Source: CAZFMJ01 sp964520045 (lineage in GTDB: Bacteria; Elusimicrobiota; Elusimicrobia; Elusimicrobiales; CAZFMJ01). From it: 25,164 bases of DNA. Below are positions 6,841-13,956 of the stretch, piece by piece. The stretch's first letter is position 1; the number at the start of each line of letters is the position of its first letter. The stretch spans positions 1-25,164 of the forward strand of contig CAZFMJ010000039.1 of assembly GCA_964520045.1 (NCBI GenBank), read 5' to 3'. Both the position numbers and the translations under genes were made by a program. Under the pieces are notes generated by a model, which was not told the DNA's origin, searched no databases, and was given only the letters and a program-made list of their open reading frames with translations.

Positions 6841-7119
6841 TCATCCTCCAGATACGGGCGGAAAAATATGCATGACATCTCCGTCTTTTACCGGCTCCTG
6901 CGCGGTTTTTTTGTGATCAAGGATTCTTGAGTTAAGGGTAAGCACAAAATGATTTTTCACTATCCCCTGCCCGTCAAAAAGCACGTCTTCCACATCCGGC
7001 TTTTTCGCCTCTTTGAGGGCAAGAAGAACTTCCTGCGCATTGTTTCCTTCCAGCCAGATCTTCGGCGTATTGAGGCGGTCTTTTAATGTCGTGTAAAGTT
7101 TCACGAGTATTTTCGGCAT
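6841..7119 (-). CDS. MoaD/ThiS-family small sulfur-carrier protein
   Basis: A 92-residue ubiquitin-fold protein ending in PPVSGG. The terminal Gly-Gly is what MoaD and ThiS need for adenylation and thiocarboxylation. MoaD donates sulfur to make molybdopterin; related proteins serve tungsten enzymes or thiamin synthesis. Other family marks are the start VKLYTTLKDRL and the late PVKDGDVMHIFPPVSGG. It stands 87 bases downstream of the 8-oxoguanine-deaminase-like gene on the same strand and could be co-transcribed with it. MoaE, MoeB or a molybdoenzyme are not in this window, so which cofactor or pathway it serves is open. Length and C-terminus are normal for the family. Confidence 0.8.
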   Translation of the reverse strand: MPKILVKLYTTLKDRLNTPKIWLEGNNAQEVLLALKEAKKPDVEDVLFDGQGIVKNHFVLTLNSRILDHKKTAQEPVKDGDVMHIFPPVSGG

Positions 7120-7135
7120 ATAAAGGGAACAGCAA

Positions 7136-7212
7136 ATTCTAAACTCTAACCTCTAAACATAAAACAAAACACCAAACTCGAAATCCAAAGCTCAAAATCC
7201 AAAACACTAAAC
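7136..7212. repeat. A/C-rich degenerate repeat of AAACTCTAA / AAAATCC words
   Basis: The gap between the MoaD-like and deaminase genes is filled with variants such as AAACTCTAACCTCTAAAC, CCAAACTCGAAATCC and CAAAATCCAAAACACTAAACC. The last copy runs into the deaminase stop region. A shorter patch of the same kind follows the PreTA gene (11773-11800). It looks like a decayed microsatellite; no gene or known signal is apparent. Confidence 0.55.
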
Positions 7213-8586
7213 CTGTACTTTATTCAGCAAGGCTTTGGAGATTTTATTCACTTTGCCGGCTATTTCCTTTTCGTCGGCAAGACTGAGCCTGAAATCTTCT
7301 ACGACAATTTTTCCGTTTACGATAACCCATTTTGCTTTATGCGAAATGCCGCAGAATAAAAGAGCGGACACAGGGTCGGCCAATGAGCCGGCATACTCGA
7401 TACCGCTTAAATCAAAAAGAGCTATATCGGCCGCCTTGCCCGGCTCCAGCGAACCGATATCCTCCCTTCCCAAAACCGACGCTCCGCCGCGGGTCGCCAT
7501 CCACAAGACGTCCCTTGCCGGCATTGAATCCACGCCGCTTTTTATTCTATGAATAAGCATCGCCTGCCTTGCCTCGGCAAGCATATCGGATGAGTCATTT
7601 GAAGCGGAACCGTCCACCCCGAGCCCCACCGGCACTTTATTATTCAAGAACATCCTTACCGGAGCTATGCCTGAACCTAACCGCAGATTGGAACTCGGGC
7701 AGTGCGCCACTCCGGTGCGGGTCTTTCCCATTTTTTCGGATTCGCCCTCCGTCATATGAACGCAATGGGCGAACCACGCATTGCCGTGTTCCAGCCAGCC
7801 CGCTGATTCCATATATCTCAAAGGCCGCGTTTTATGCGTTTGAAGACAGTATTCCTCCTCATCTAATGTTTCCGCCAGATGGGTGTGCATTCTCACGTTC
7901 CATTTTTTTGCCATTTCAGCGGTCAGCTTAAGCAGTTCGGTGGTGACCGAAAAGGGCGAACAGGGAGCAAGCGCTATCCTGCACATAGCGAAAGGAGCGG
8001 CATTATGATATTTGGAAACCAGCCTTTCGCAGTCTTTAAGTATCTCGTCCTCGGTCTGCACGACATCGTCGGGCGGAAGCCCCCCTTTGGATTTCCCGCG
8101 CGACATTGAGCCTCTGCACGCATGGAATCTCATCCCCAGCGACTCTGCCGCGGCTATTTCCTCGTCTATAAGCTCGCCGCTTTGCCCCTTTGGAAAAACG
8201 TAAAAATGATCGGAGCTTGTCGTGCATCCGGTAAGGAGCAGTTCCCCCAATCCGGCCTGCGCGCTTGAATAAACAGCCTCGGGAGTGAGATGCCGCCATA
8301 TTTCATAAAGATAAATCAGCCAGTCAAAAAGTTTTTTATCCTGAACCGCGGGCAGATTGCGCGTCAAAACCTGATATAGATGATGGTGCGTGTTTATAAA
8401 ACCCGGCACGGCCAGACACCCCCGCGCGTCTATGACAATATCCGCCTTTTCCAGCACGGCTTCGCCTATTTTTTTTATGACATTACCTTCGATATATATT
8501 CCGCAGTTTTGTATCTCAGAGCGGCTGTCATCCATCAAAGCCGCGGCCATGATGTTTTTAATAAGAATAGATTTGTGATTTTTCAT
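7207..8586 (-). CDS. 8-oxoguanine deaminase-like amidohydrolase (AtzA/TrzN family)
   Basis: A 459-residue metal-dependent amidohydrolase. Metal and catalytic residues are His67 and His69 in NTHHHLY, His236 and Glu239 in MHTHLAE, His274 in WFAHCVH, and Asp325 in GLGVDGSASN. Family-specific stretches NLPAVQDKKLFDWL, LLLTGCTTSSDHFYVFP and SRGKSKGGLPPDD match the Pseudomonas-type 8-oxoguanine deaminases, which turn 8-oxoguanine into urate and ammonia in the cytoplasm. Other members act on isocytosine, guanine or triazines, so the exact substrate is not proven. It is transcribed with the MoaD-like gene and divergently from brnTA. The ATG at 8586 has no strong ribosome binding site, but the N-terminal KNIMAAALMDDSR strand favours this start. 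Confidence 0.85.
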   Translation of the reverse strand: MKNHKSILIKNIMAAALMDDSRSEIQNCGIYIEGNVIKKIGEAVLEKADIVIDARGCLAVPGFINTHHHLYQVLTRNLPAVQDKKLFDWLIYLYEIWRHLTPEAVYSSAQAGLGELLLTGCTTSSDHFYVFPKGQSGELIDEEIAAAESLGMRFHACRGSMSRGKSKGGLPPDDVVQTEDEILKDCERLVSKYHNAAPFAMCRIALAPCSPFSVTTELLKLTAEMAKKWNVRMHTHLAETLDEEEYCLQTHKTRPLRYMESAGWLEHGNAWFAHCVHMTEGESEKMGKTRTGVAHCPSSNLRLGSGIAPVRMFLNNKVPVGLGVDGSASNDSSDMLAEARQAMLIHRIKSGVDSMPARDVLWMATRGGASVLGREDIGSLEPGKAADIALFDLSGIEYAGSLADPVSALLFCGISHKAKWVIVNGKIVVEDFRLSLADEKEIAGKVNKISKALLNKVQV

Positions 8587-8663
8587 AATGTATTGAAAAT
8601 TTTAGGTTTTAATGCCAATCCTGCGCAAGGCAAAAATTATATCAAAATACTCCAAAATACTCC

Positions 8664-8692
8664 TTGAAACTTAATTATATTGTAGTTATAAT
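8664..8692 (+). promoter_or_regulatory. brnTA promoter, TTGAAA-N17-TATAAT
   Basis: TTGAAA at 8664-8669 and a perfect TATAAT at 8687-8692 are 17 bases apart. The expected transcription start near 8699 leaves only two or three bases before the brnT ATG at 8702, so the message is probably leaderless. No Shine-Dalgarno precedes brnT, which agrees. Confidence 0.75.
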
Positions 8693-8698
8693 ACAATA
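8678..8698. promoter_or_regulatory. Inverted repeat over the brnTA -10 box, candidate BrnA operator
   Basis: TATTGTA (8678-8684) and TACAATA (8692-8698) are perfect 7-bp arms separated by 7 bases that contain most of the -10 box. BrnA antitoxins are known to repress their own operon. The placement fits such an operator; binding itself is inference. Confidence 0.6.
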
Positions 8699-8701
8699 GA
8701 C

Positions 8702-8992
8702 ATGGATACCGCGTTCGAATGGGATACACAAAAGAGCAGGCTAAATAAGCTAAAGCATGGGATCTCTTTTGAGCAAGCACAGACAGTCTTTTATGACGAG
8801 AACGCCAGACTAATCGCCGACCCGGAACATTCCAAAAGCGAAAACAGATTTATTCTCTTAGGATTAAGCTCAAAACTTCGGACGCTTGTGGTATGCCACT
8901 GTTACAGGAAAACCGCATCGGTGATCCGGATAATATCTGCCCGGAAAGCGACGAAAACCGAAAGATCTCAATATGAGGAGCATTTAATATGA
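8702..8992 (+). CDS. brnT: BrnT-type ribonuclease toxin
   Basis: A 96-residue type II toxin with a RelE-like fold that cleaves RNA when free. The family pattern is clear: FEWDTQKSRLNKLKHGISFEQAQTVFYD at the N-terminus, then RFILLGLSSKLRTLVVCHCYR and the closing IRIISARKATKTERSQYEE. Lys and His of KLKHGISF and the Arg-rich end correspond to residues described as active in Brucella BrnT. It overlaps the next gene by ATGA, as usual for toxin-first pairs of this type. Length is normal and nothing suggests inactivation. It sits inside the nucleobase gene island but has no evident link to it. Confidence 0.93.
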   Translation: MDTAFEWDTQKSRLNKLKHGISFEQAQTVFYDENARLIADPEHSKSENRFILLGLSSKLRTLVVCHCYRKTASVIRIISARKATKTERSQYEEHLI

Positions 8993-9192
8993 AGAAGAGC
9001 TATGATTTCGCCAAATCAAAGCGCAATCCGTACGCCGCAACGCTTAAGAAGCAGATAACAATCCGCCTTGACGGGAAAACTATTGAGTATTTCAAGCATT
9101 TGGCGGACAAAACAGGACTGCCCTATCAGAGTCTGATGAACCTGTATCTGAAGGATTGCGCACAACATCACCGCAGGCTGTATCTGGGGTAA
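8989..9192 (+). CDS. brnA: BrnA-type antitoxin (ribbon-helix-helix)
   Basis: A 67-residue antitoxin. The core KKQITIRLDGKTIEYFKHLADKTGLPYQSLMNLYLKDC is the ribbon-helix-helix DNA-binding domain of the BrnA/CopG class: the first strand contacts DNA and the C-terminal part dimerises. It neutralises BrnT by forming a complex that also represses the operon. The gene starts inside the toxin stop (ATGA), so the two are translationally coupled. The PreTA gene begins 57 bases later and could receive read-through from this promoter, as no terminator separates them. Confidence 0.88.
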   Translation: MKKSYDFAKSKRNPYAATLKKQITIRLDGKTIEYFKHLADKTGLPYQSLMNLYLKDCAQHHRRLYLG

Positions 9193-9211
9193 CCTGTCCT
9201 CCGGCTCAGAC

Positions 9212-9228
9212 TAATCGTTCCACGATTA
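9212..9228. repeat. Short inverted repeat before the PreTA gene
   Basis: TAATCG (9212-9217) and CGATTA (9223-9228) flank TTCCA, just upstream of the PreTA ribosome binding site AAAGGAGG (9236-9243). It is too weak for a terminator and could be a small operator half-site pair. Confidence 0.3.
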
Positions 9229-9249
9229 CTATTTAAAGGAGGCCTATCC

Positions 9250-11769
9250 ATGAAAACACGCAAACCGCTTTTTCTTACGGACGCGCAGTTAAAATCAGAA
9301 ATTGAAAGATGCGAATACTGCCATGAGAAACCCTGCAAAGAGGCGTGCCCTGCTGACTGCTCGCCGGCGGATTTCCTGATGGCGGCAAAAAAAGGCTCAA
9401 AATCGGATTATAAAAGAGCCGCCGCCCTGATACTGGGAAACAATCCTCTGGGCGGAGTATGCGGAGCGATCTGCCCAGACAAACACTGCATGAAAGCCTG
9501 CGCCCGAGCGATATTTGACGCGCCGATAAACATCCCCGCGGCGCAGGCGGCAATAATACAAAAAGCGAAAGAGCTCGGAGTAATGCCTGAATTTGAAAAG
9601 CCCGAGCCAAACGGCAAAAAAGCAGCGGTCATAGGCGCGGGACCGGCCGGGTGGTCGGCCGCCGCGGTTCTGGCTCAGAAAGGATATAAAGTAGACGTCT
9701 ATGAGACTGAAAAATCGGGCGGAATGGCGGAGTTGATCCCGGATTTCAGATTGAACAAAACCGCGCTTAAAACGGATTTGGAATTTATTAAAACCATGGG
9801 CGATATAACGGAGCGGAAAGTCAAAACAAGTCCCATTCCGAAAGAACTGCTTGCGCGCGGATATTCATGCGTTATACTGGCCACCGGACTTGACCGCCCC
9901 ATACGACCCGGCATACAGGGGGAAGAGGCGGCCGTCGACTGGATCGACTACCTCAAAAACCATAAAAAATACAATGTAAAAAATAAAACCGTGGCCGTAA
10001 TAGGCGGCGGCGCGGTGGCGGCGGACTGCGCCGAAACGGCAAAAAAAGCCGGAGCAGGCCATGTCGAGCTGTTTGCCCTTGAGAAAATAGGGGAACTGCC
10101 GCTTACCTCAAAAGAGCTTGAAAGCCTTATGAAGGCCGGCGCGCATATAAGCGGAAGAACCAGAATAACCGGGATTATCAAATCGGGCAAAAAAATAAAA
10201 GGGATTAAAACCGTAAAAGTCGCCCTCCCAGCCGGTAAAAAATTTCATCCTTCCGCCGTGAAAGACATAAAAACCACCGCGCAGCTCCTTCCCGATTTTG
10301 ATTATGTAATAATAGCGATAGGCAGCCGCCCGTCATTAAAACCGGAAACCGGCAAGGGAATCTTTTTGGCCGGAGATCTGGCGAACGGCCCGACCACAGT
10401 GGTTGAGGCCGCGGCCTCCGGTAAAAACGCCGCTATTGAAGCTGACTCCTTTATAAAGGACGGGGCAAGACCCTCCACACAGCATCGGCGGGCGAGGCCG
10501 TCTTTTGACAAAAACACAAAAAGCAGAACAATTCTTTCAGGCAGAAACCTTTTGCCGGTACCGGTGGAAACGGATTTTTTCGGAAGAAAAATATTATCCC
10601 CCTTTCTCCTTTCGGCGGCGCCGCCCTCGGACGGATACGAGCAGATGAAAAAGGCGTATGAGGCCGGCTGGGCCGGAGGGGTGATGAAAACAGCCTTTGA
10701 CAACGTTCCCATACACATACCGGCGGAATATATGTTCGCTTTCACAAAATCCACTTACGGAAACTGCGATAATGTCTCCGGACATGCGCTTGAGCGGGTA
10801 TGCGGGGAAATTGAGAAGCTGAGAAAAGAATTTCCCGACAGGCTCACAATGGCTTCCACCGGCGGACCCGTGACCGGAAACGACGAAAACGACAAAAGGG
10901 TTTGGCGGTCAAACACAAAGAAACTGGAAAACGCGGGCGCTTTCGGCATTGAATACAGCCTTTCCTGCCCGCAGGGAGGGGACGGCACAAAAGGAGACAT
11001 AGTCTCGCAGGACGCGGAGCTTACGTCAAAAATCATAGATTGGATTATGGAAACAGGCAGACCGGAAATTCCAAAACTTTTCAAGCTTACCGCGGCGGTA
11101 ACCGCCATATATCCCATAATAGACGCCATAAAAAATGTCTTCAATAAATATCCCGGCAAGAAAGCGGGGGTTACGCTGGCCAACACTTTCCCTTCCCTTG
11201 CGTTCAGAAAAGGCGGGAAAAAATCGTGGGAAGAAGGAATCGTCGCGGGGATGAGCGGCGAAGGGGTCATACCGATAAGCAATCTGACGCTTGCAAAAGT
11301 TTCAAATCTAGGGATCGCCGTATCAGGCAACGGCGGTCCGATGGATTACAAAACAGCGGCTGATTTTCTCGCCTTAGGCGCACAAACGGTGCAATTCTGC
11401 ACCATAGCGATGAAATACGGATACGGCATAATAGACGAGCTTAACTCCGGACTCAGCTTTCTCATGAAGGAACGCGGCATTAAATCAGTCAAACAGCTTA
11501 TAGGCTGCGCCCTGCCGGATCCGATAACCGGATTCATGGAGCTTACTCCGCTGAAAAAGATTTCCGCCGTATATTCCGAGCTTTGCGCGCATTGCGGGAA
11601 TTGCGCAAGATGCCCGTATATGGCGATAACTCTTAATGATGAAAAAACGCCCGAAACAGATCCTTCAAAATGCATAGGCTGTTCGATATGCGCGCAGAAA
11701 TGCTTTTCCGGAGCGCTGTATATGCGGGAGCGCACAAAAAAAGAACTGGAAATGCTGAAGGAAGAATAA
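9250..11769 (+). CDS. PreT-PreA fusion: dihydropyrimidine dehydrogenase-type oxidoreductase
   Basis: An 839-residue multi-cofactor reductase. Order: N-terminal Fe-S module with cysteines 21, 24, 29, 33 and 71, 75, 80, 84; FAD fold with VIGAGPAGWSAA (127-138); NAD(P) fold with VIGGGAVAADCA (250-261) and AIGSRP; FMN barrel of dihydroorotate-dehydrogenase type (about 435-770), with LSCPQGGDG and VSGNGGP; and two C-terminal 4Fe-4S motifs (cysteines 779-788 and 808-818). This is the order of mammalian DPYD and of bacterial PreT plus PreA, which reduce uracil or thymine with NAD(P)H. E. coli YgfK has the modules in the opposite order. The loop residue expected to be catalytic Cys (DPYD Cys671) appears to be Ser586, so the substrate may differ. 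Strong AAGGAGG precedes the ATG. Confidence 0.88.
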   Translation: MKTRKPLFLTDAQLKSEIERCEYCHEKPCKEACPADCSPADFLMAAKKGSKSDYKRAAALILGNNPLGGVCGAICPDKHCMKACARAIFDAPINIPAAQAAIIQKAKELGVMPEFEKPEPNGKKAAVIGAGPAGWSAAAVLAQKGYKVDVYETEKSGGMAELIPDFRLNKTALKTDLEFIKTMGDITERKVKTSPIPKELLARGYSCVILATGLDRPIRPGIQGEEAAVDWIDYLKNHKKYNVKNKTVAVIGGGAVAADCAETAKKAGAGHVELFALEKIGELPLTSKELESLMKAGAHISGRTRITGIIKSGKKIKGIKTVKVALPAGKKFHPSAVKDIKTTAQLLPDFDYVIIAIGSRPSLKPETGKGIFLAGDLANGPTTVVEAAASGKNAAIEADSFIKDGARPSTQHRRARPSFDKNTKSRTILSGRNLLPVPVETDFFGRKILSPFLLSAAPPSDGYEQMKKAYEAGWAGGVMKTAFDNVPIHIPAEYMFAFTKSTYGNCDNVSGHALERVCGEIEKLRKEFPDRLTMASTGGPVTGNDENDKRVWRSNTKKLENAGAFGIEYSLSCPQGGDGTKGDIVSQDAELTSKIIDWIMETGRPEIPKLFKLTAAVTAIYPIIDAIKNVFNKYPGKKAGVTLANTFPSLAFRKGGKKSWEEGIVAGMSGEGVIPISNLTLAKVSNLGIAVSGNGGPMDYKTAADFLALGAQTVQFCTIAMKYGYGIIDELNSGLSFLMKERGIKSVKQLIGCALPDPITGFMELTPLKKISAVYSELCAHCGNCARCPYMAITLNDEKTPETDPSKCIGCSICAQKCFSGALYMRERTKKELEMLKEE

Positions 11770-11813
11770 GACAAAACCAAAACTCAAAATTCTAAACAAT
11801 AAGGAATTTTCAT

Positions 11814-12620
11814 ATGCCGGACGAAAGATTTAAATTCGGAAAAAATTGGAAATTTTTCCTTAAATCCCTGAACGAAGACAGGATCGCGGAAGCGGAAAAA
11901 TCGCTTAAAACCATGCTTTCCGCGCAGGACCTGAAAGGGAAAAAATTTCTTGACGCAGGCTCGGGAAGCGGCCTGTTTTCGCTGGCGGCGGCGCGCATGG
12001 GAGCGGAGGTCGTTTCGTTCGACATAGACGCCCAATCGGTAGAATGCACGCGGGAACTTAAAAACCGTTTTTTTCCGGAAGACAAAAACTGGACGGTCAT
12101 GCCGATGGACGTTCTGGACGATGAAAAACTGGCTTCGCTCGGCAAATTTGACGTCGTGTATTCATGGGGCGTGCTTCACCATACGGGCAACATGTTTAAA
12201 GCCTTTGAAAATATCGCGGCGGCGGCGGCAGACAACGGCCTGTTGTTTATTGCGATATATAATGATCAGGGAAAAGCAAGCATAAGGTGGAGATATATAA
12301 AAAAAATCTACAACAAAACTCCGGACTTCCTGAAATTCGCCGTCCTTATCCCCGTATTTTTCCGAATCTGGTTCTTGACCATATTGCGCGACTTTATCAA
12401 ATTCCGGCCTTTTAAAACCTGGCTGGAATACAGCAAAAACCGCGGCATGTCGCCATGGCGCGACACAATAGACTGGATAGGCGGATATCCGTTCCAAACG
12501 GCAAAACCTGAGGAAGTATCCTCATTTTTTAAAAAATATGGATTTCAACCGCTGAAGATTAAAACCACCGCCGGCTACGGCTGTAATGAATATGTATTCA
12601 AAAAAGAGGAGCCCTTATGA
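11814..12620 (+). CDS. Class I SAM-dependent methyltransferase
   Basis: A 268-residue methyltransferase with a Rossmann fold: motif I in KKFLDAGSGSGLFSLAA (about 43-58), the acidic end of strand 2 in VVSFDID, and post-motif FDVVYSWGVLHHTGN. The C-terminal half (RGMSPWRDTIDWIGGYPFQTAKPEEV, then GYGCNEYVF) is a conserved signature of a subfamily I remember as uncharacterised. A hydrophobic stretch (FAVLIPVFFRIWFLTILRDF, about 176-197) suggests membrane association or a lipophilic substrate. It lies 44 bases after the PreTA gene and its stop overlaps the ssnA start (ATGA), so it is probably coexpressed with both. Substrate is unknown. The upstream AAGGAA is a fair ribosome binding site. Confidence 0.8.
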   Translation: MPDERFKFGKNWKFFLKSLNEDRIAEAEKSLKTMLSAQDLKGKKFLDAGSGSGLFSLAAARMGAEVVSFDIDAQSVECTRELKNRFFPEDKNWTVMPMDVLDDEKLASLGKFDVVYSWGVLHHTGNMFKAFENIAAAAADNGLLFIAIYNDQGKASIRWRYIKKIYNKTPDFLKFAVLIPVFFRIWFLTILRDFIKFRPFKTWLEYSKNRGMSPWRDTIDWIGGYPFQTAKPEEVSSFFKKYGFQPLKIKTTAGYGCNEYVFKKEEPL

Positions 12621-13945
12621 ACTCTCTGCTTATAAAAAACGGAATTATTGCTACCCTCGGCAAGGAGAACAAAGTTCTCTACGGCCATGCGGTATTATGC
12701 GAGGACGGAGTTATAAAAAAAATCGCCCCGAAATCCGAATTTAAGGGCAAATACACGGGGGAAATAGACGCCCGCGGCAAAGTGGTGCTGCCTGGATTTA
12801 TAAACACGCACATGCATTTTTACAGCACCTTTGCGCGGGGACTCGGCAAGGCAAAACCCTCAAGGGATTTTCAGGAAGTTCTGGAAAATCTCTGGTGGCG
12901 GCTGGACAAAAAACTTGCTCTTGACGACTGCTATTACAGCGCTTTGCTGCCGCTTGTCGATTCGATAAAACGCGGGACTACAACCCTCATAGATCACCAT
13001 GCCAGCCCCTCCTCCGTAACCGGCTCGCTGGATAAAATAGCGCAGGCTGTAAAACAATCGGGACTGCGCGCCAGCCTCTGCTACGAGCTCTCCGACAGGG
13101 ACGGAGACAAAATAGCAGATGAAGGCATAGAAGAAAACTGCGGATTTATAAACCGCTGCGAAAAAGAAAAAGACCCGCAGTTAAAAGCTCTTTTCGGACT
13201 TCATGCGTCATTTACCCTTACGGATAAAACCCTTGAAAAAGCCGCGAAGAAAGGAAGAAGCCTTAACGCCGGTTTTCATGTTCATGTTGCGGAGGCCGAA
13301 TCCGATCAGACATACAATGAGAAGCATTTCGGAATGCGGGTTGCGGAACGTCTCAATAAATTCGGGATATTAGGCGCCAAAACCATAGCGGCCCACTGCG
13401 TGCATGTGAATGAAAAAGAAATGGACATACTCAAAGAAACCCAAACCGCGGTGGTGCATAATCCGCAGTCCAATATGAACAATGCGGTGGGAGCCGCCGA
13501 TATAATAAGAATGCGGGAAAAGGGCGTTCTTGTGGGGCTTGGAACCGACGCCATGACCGTAAATATGCCGGAAGAAATGCGCTGCGCTTTATGGCTTCAG
13601 CATCTGGCCCGAAAAAATCCGAGCGCCGGATTTATGGAATCGGTATCGCCGCTTCTTTTTAATAACGCAATAATCGCGAACAGATATTGGGAGACAAAAC
13701 TCGGAGAACTAAAGGAAGGCTATGCCGCGGATATAATTCTGATAGACTATTACCCGCCCACTCCGTTCGATGAAACCACTTTTCTGGGGCACGCGGTATT
13801 CGGACTGTCCCAGTCATTCGTAGACACCACTATCGCCTCGGGAAAAATTCTCATGGAAAACAAAAAGCTCAAGCTAGACATAGACGAGGAAGAAATCTCG
13901 GCCAAATCCCTTGAGCTTTCCAAAAAACTCTGGAGCAGATTTTAA
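12617..13945 (+). CDS. ssnA: SsnA-type putative aminohydrolase
   Basis: A 442-residue amidohydrolase whose sequence follows E. coli SsnA: NTHMHFYSTFARG with metal His65 and His67, NLWWRLDKKL, YYSALLPL, GTTTLIDHHASPSSVTGSLDKI, HVHVAE with His223 and Glu226, AAHCVHVN with His260, NPQSNMNNAVG, and GLGTDAMTVNMPEEM with Asp311. SsnA lies next to ygfK in E. coli and belongs to gene sets linked to anaerobic purine and urate breakdown and to selenium-dependent molybdenum hydroxylases. Its exact reaction is not settled as far as I know. Here it is coupled by ATGA to the methyltransferase and follows the PreTA gene. The stop is 11 bases from the end of the opposing MFS gene, with no terminator visible. 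Confidence 0.9.
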   Translation: MNSLLIKNGIIATLGKENKVLYGHAVLCEDGVIKKIAPKSEFKGKYTGEIDARGKVVLPGFINTHMHFYSTFARGLGKAKPSRDFQEVLENLWWRLDKKLALDDCYYSALLPLVDSIKRGTTTLIDHHASPSSVTGSLDKIAQAVKQSGLRASLCYELSDRDGDKIADEGIEENCGFINRCEKEKDPQLKALFGLHASFTLTDKTLEKAAKKGRSLNAGFHVHVAEAESDQTYNEKHFGMRVAERLNKFGILGAKTIAAHCVHVNEKEMDILKETQTAVVHNPQSNMNNAVGAADIIRMREKGVLVGLGTDAMTVNMPEEMRCALWLQHLARKNPSAGFMESVSPLLFNNAIIANRYWETKLGELKEGYAADIILIDYYPPTPFDETTFLGHAVFGLSQSFVDTTIASGKILMENKKLKLDIDEEEISAKSLELSKKLWSRF

Positions 13946-13956
13946 CCCCGCCTCCC

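Noticed and set aside
10302..11330. Long minus-strand open frames opposite the PreTA gene
   Set aside because: They mirror the codon structure of the clear plus-strand gene, have no ribosome binding sites and show no recognisable domains.
9250..11769. Naming this gene ygfK because ssnA is nearby
   Set aside because: YgfK has the barrel-like part first and the flavin reductase part second; here the order is that of PreT-PreA/DPYD.
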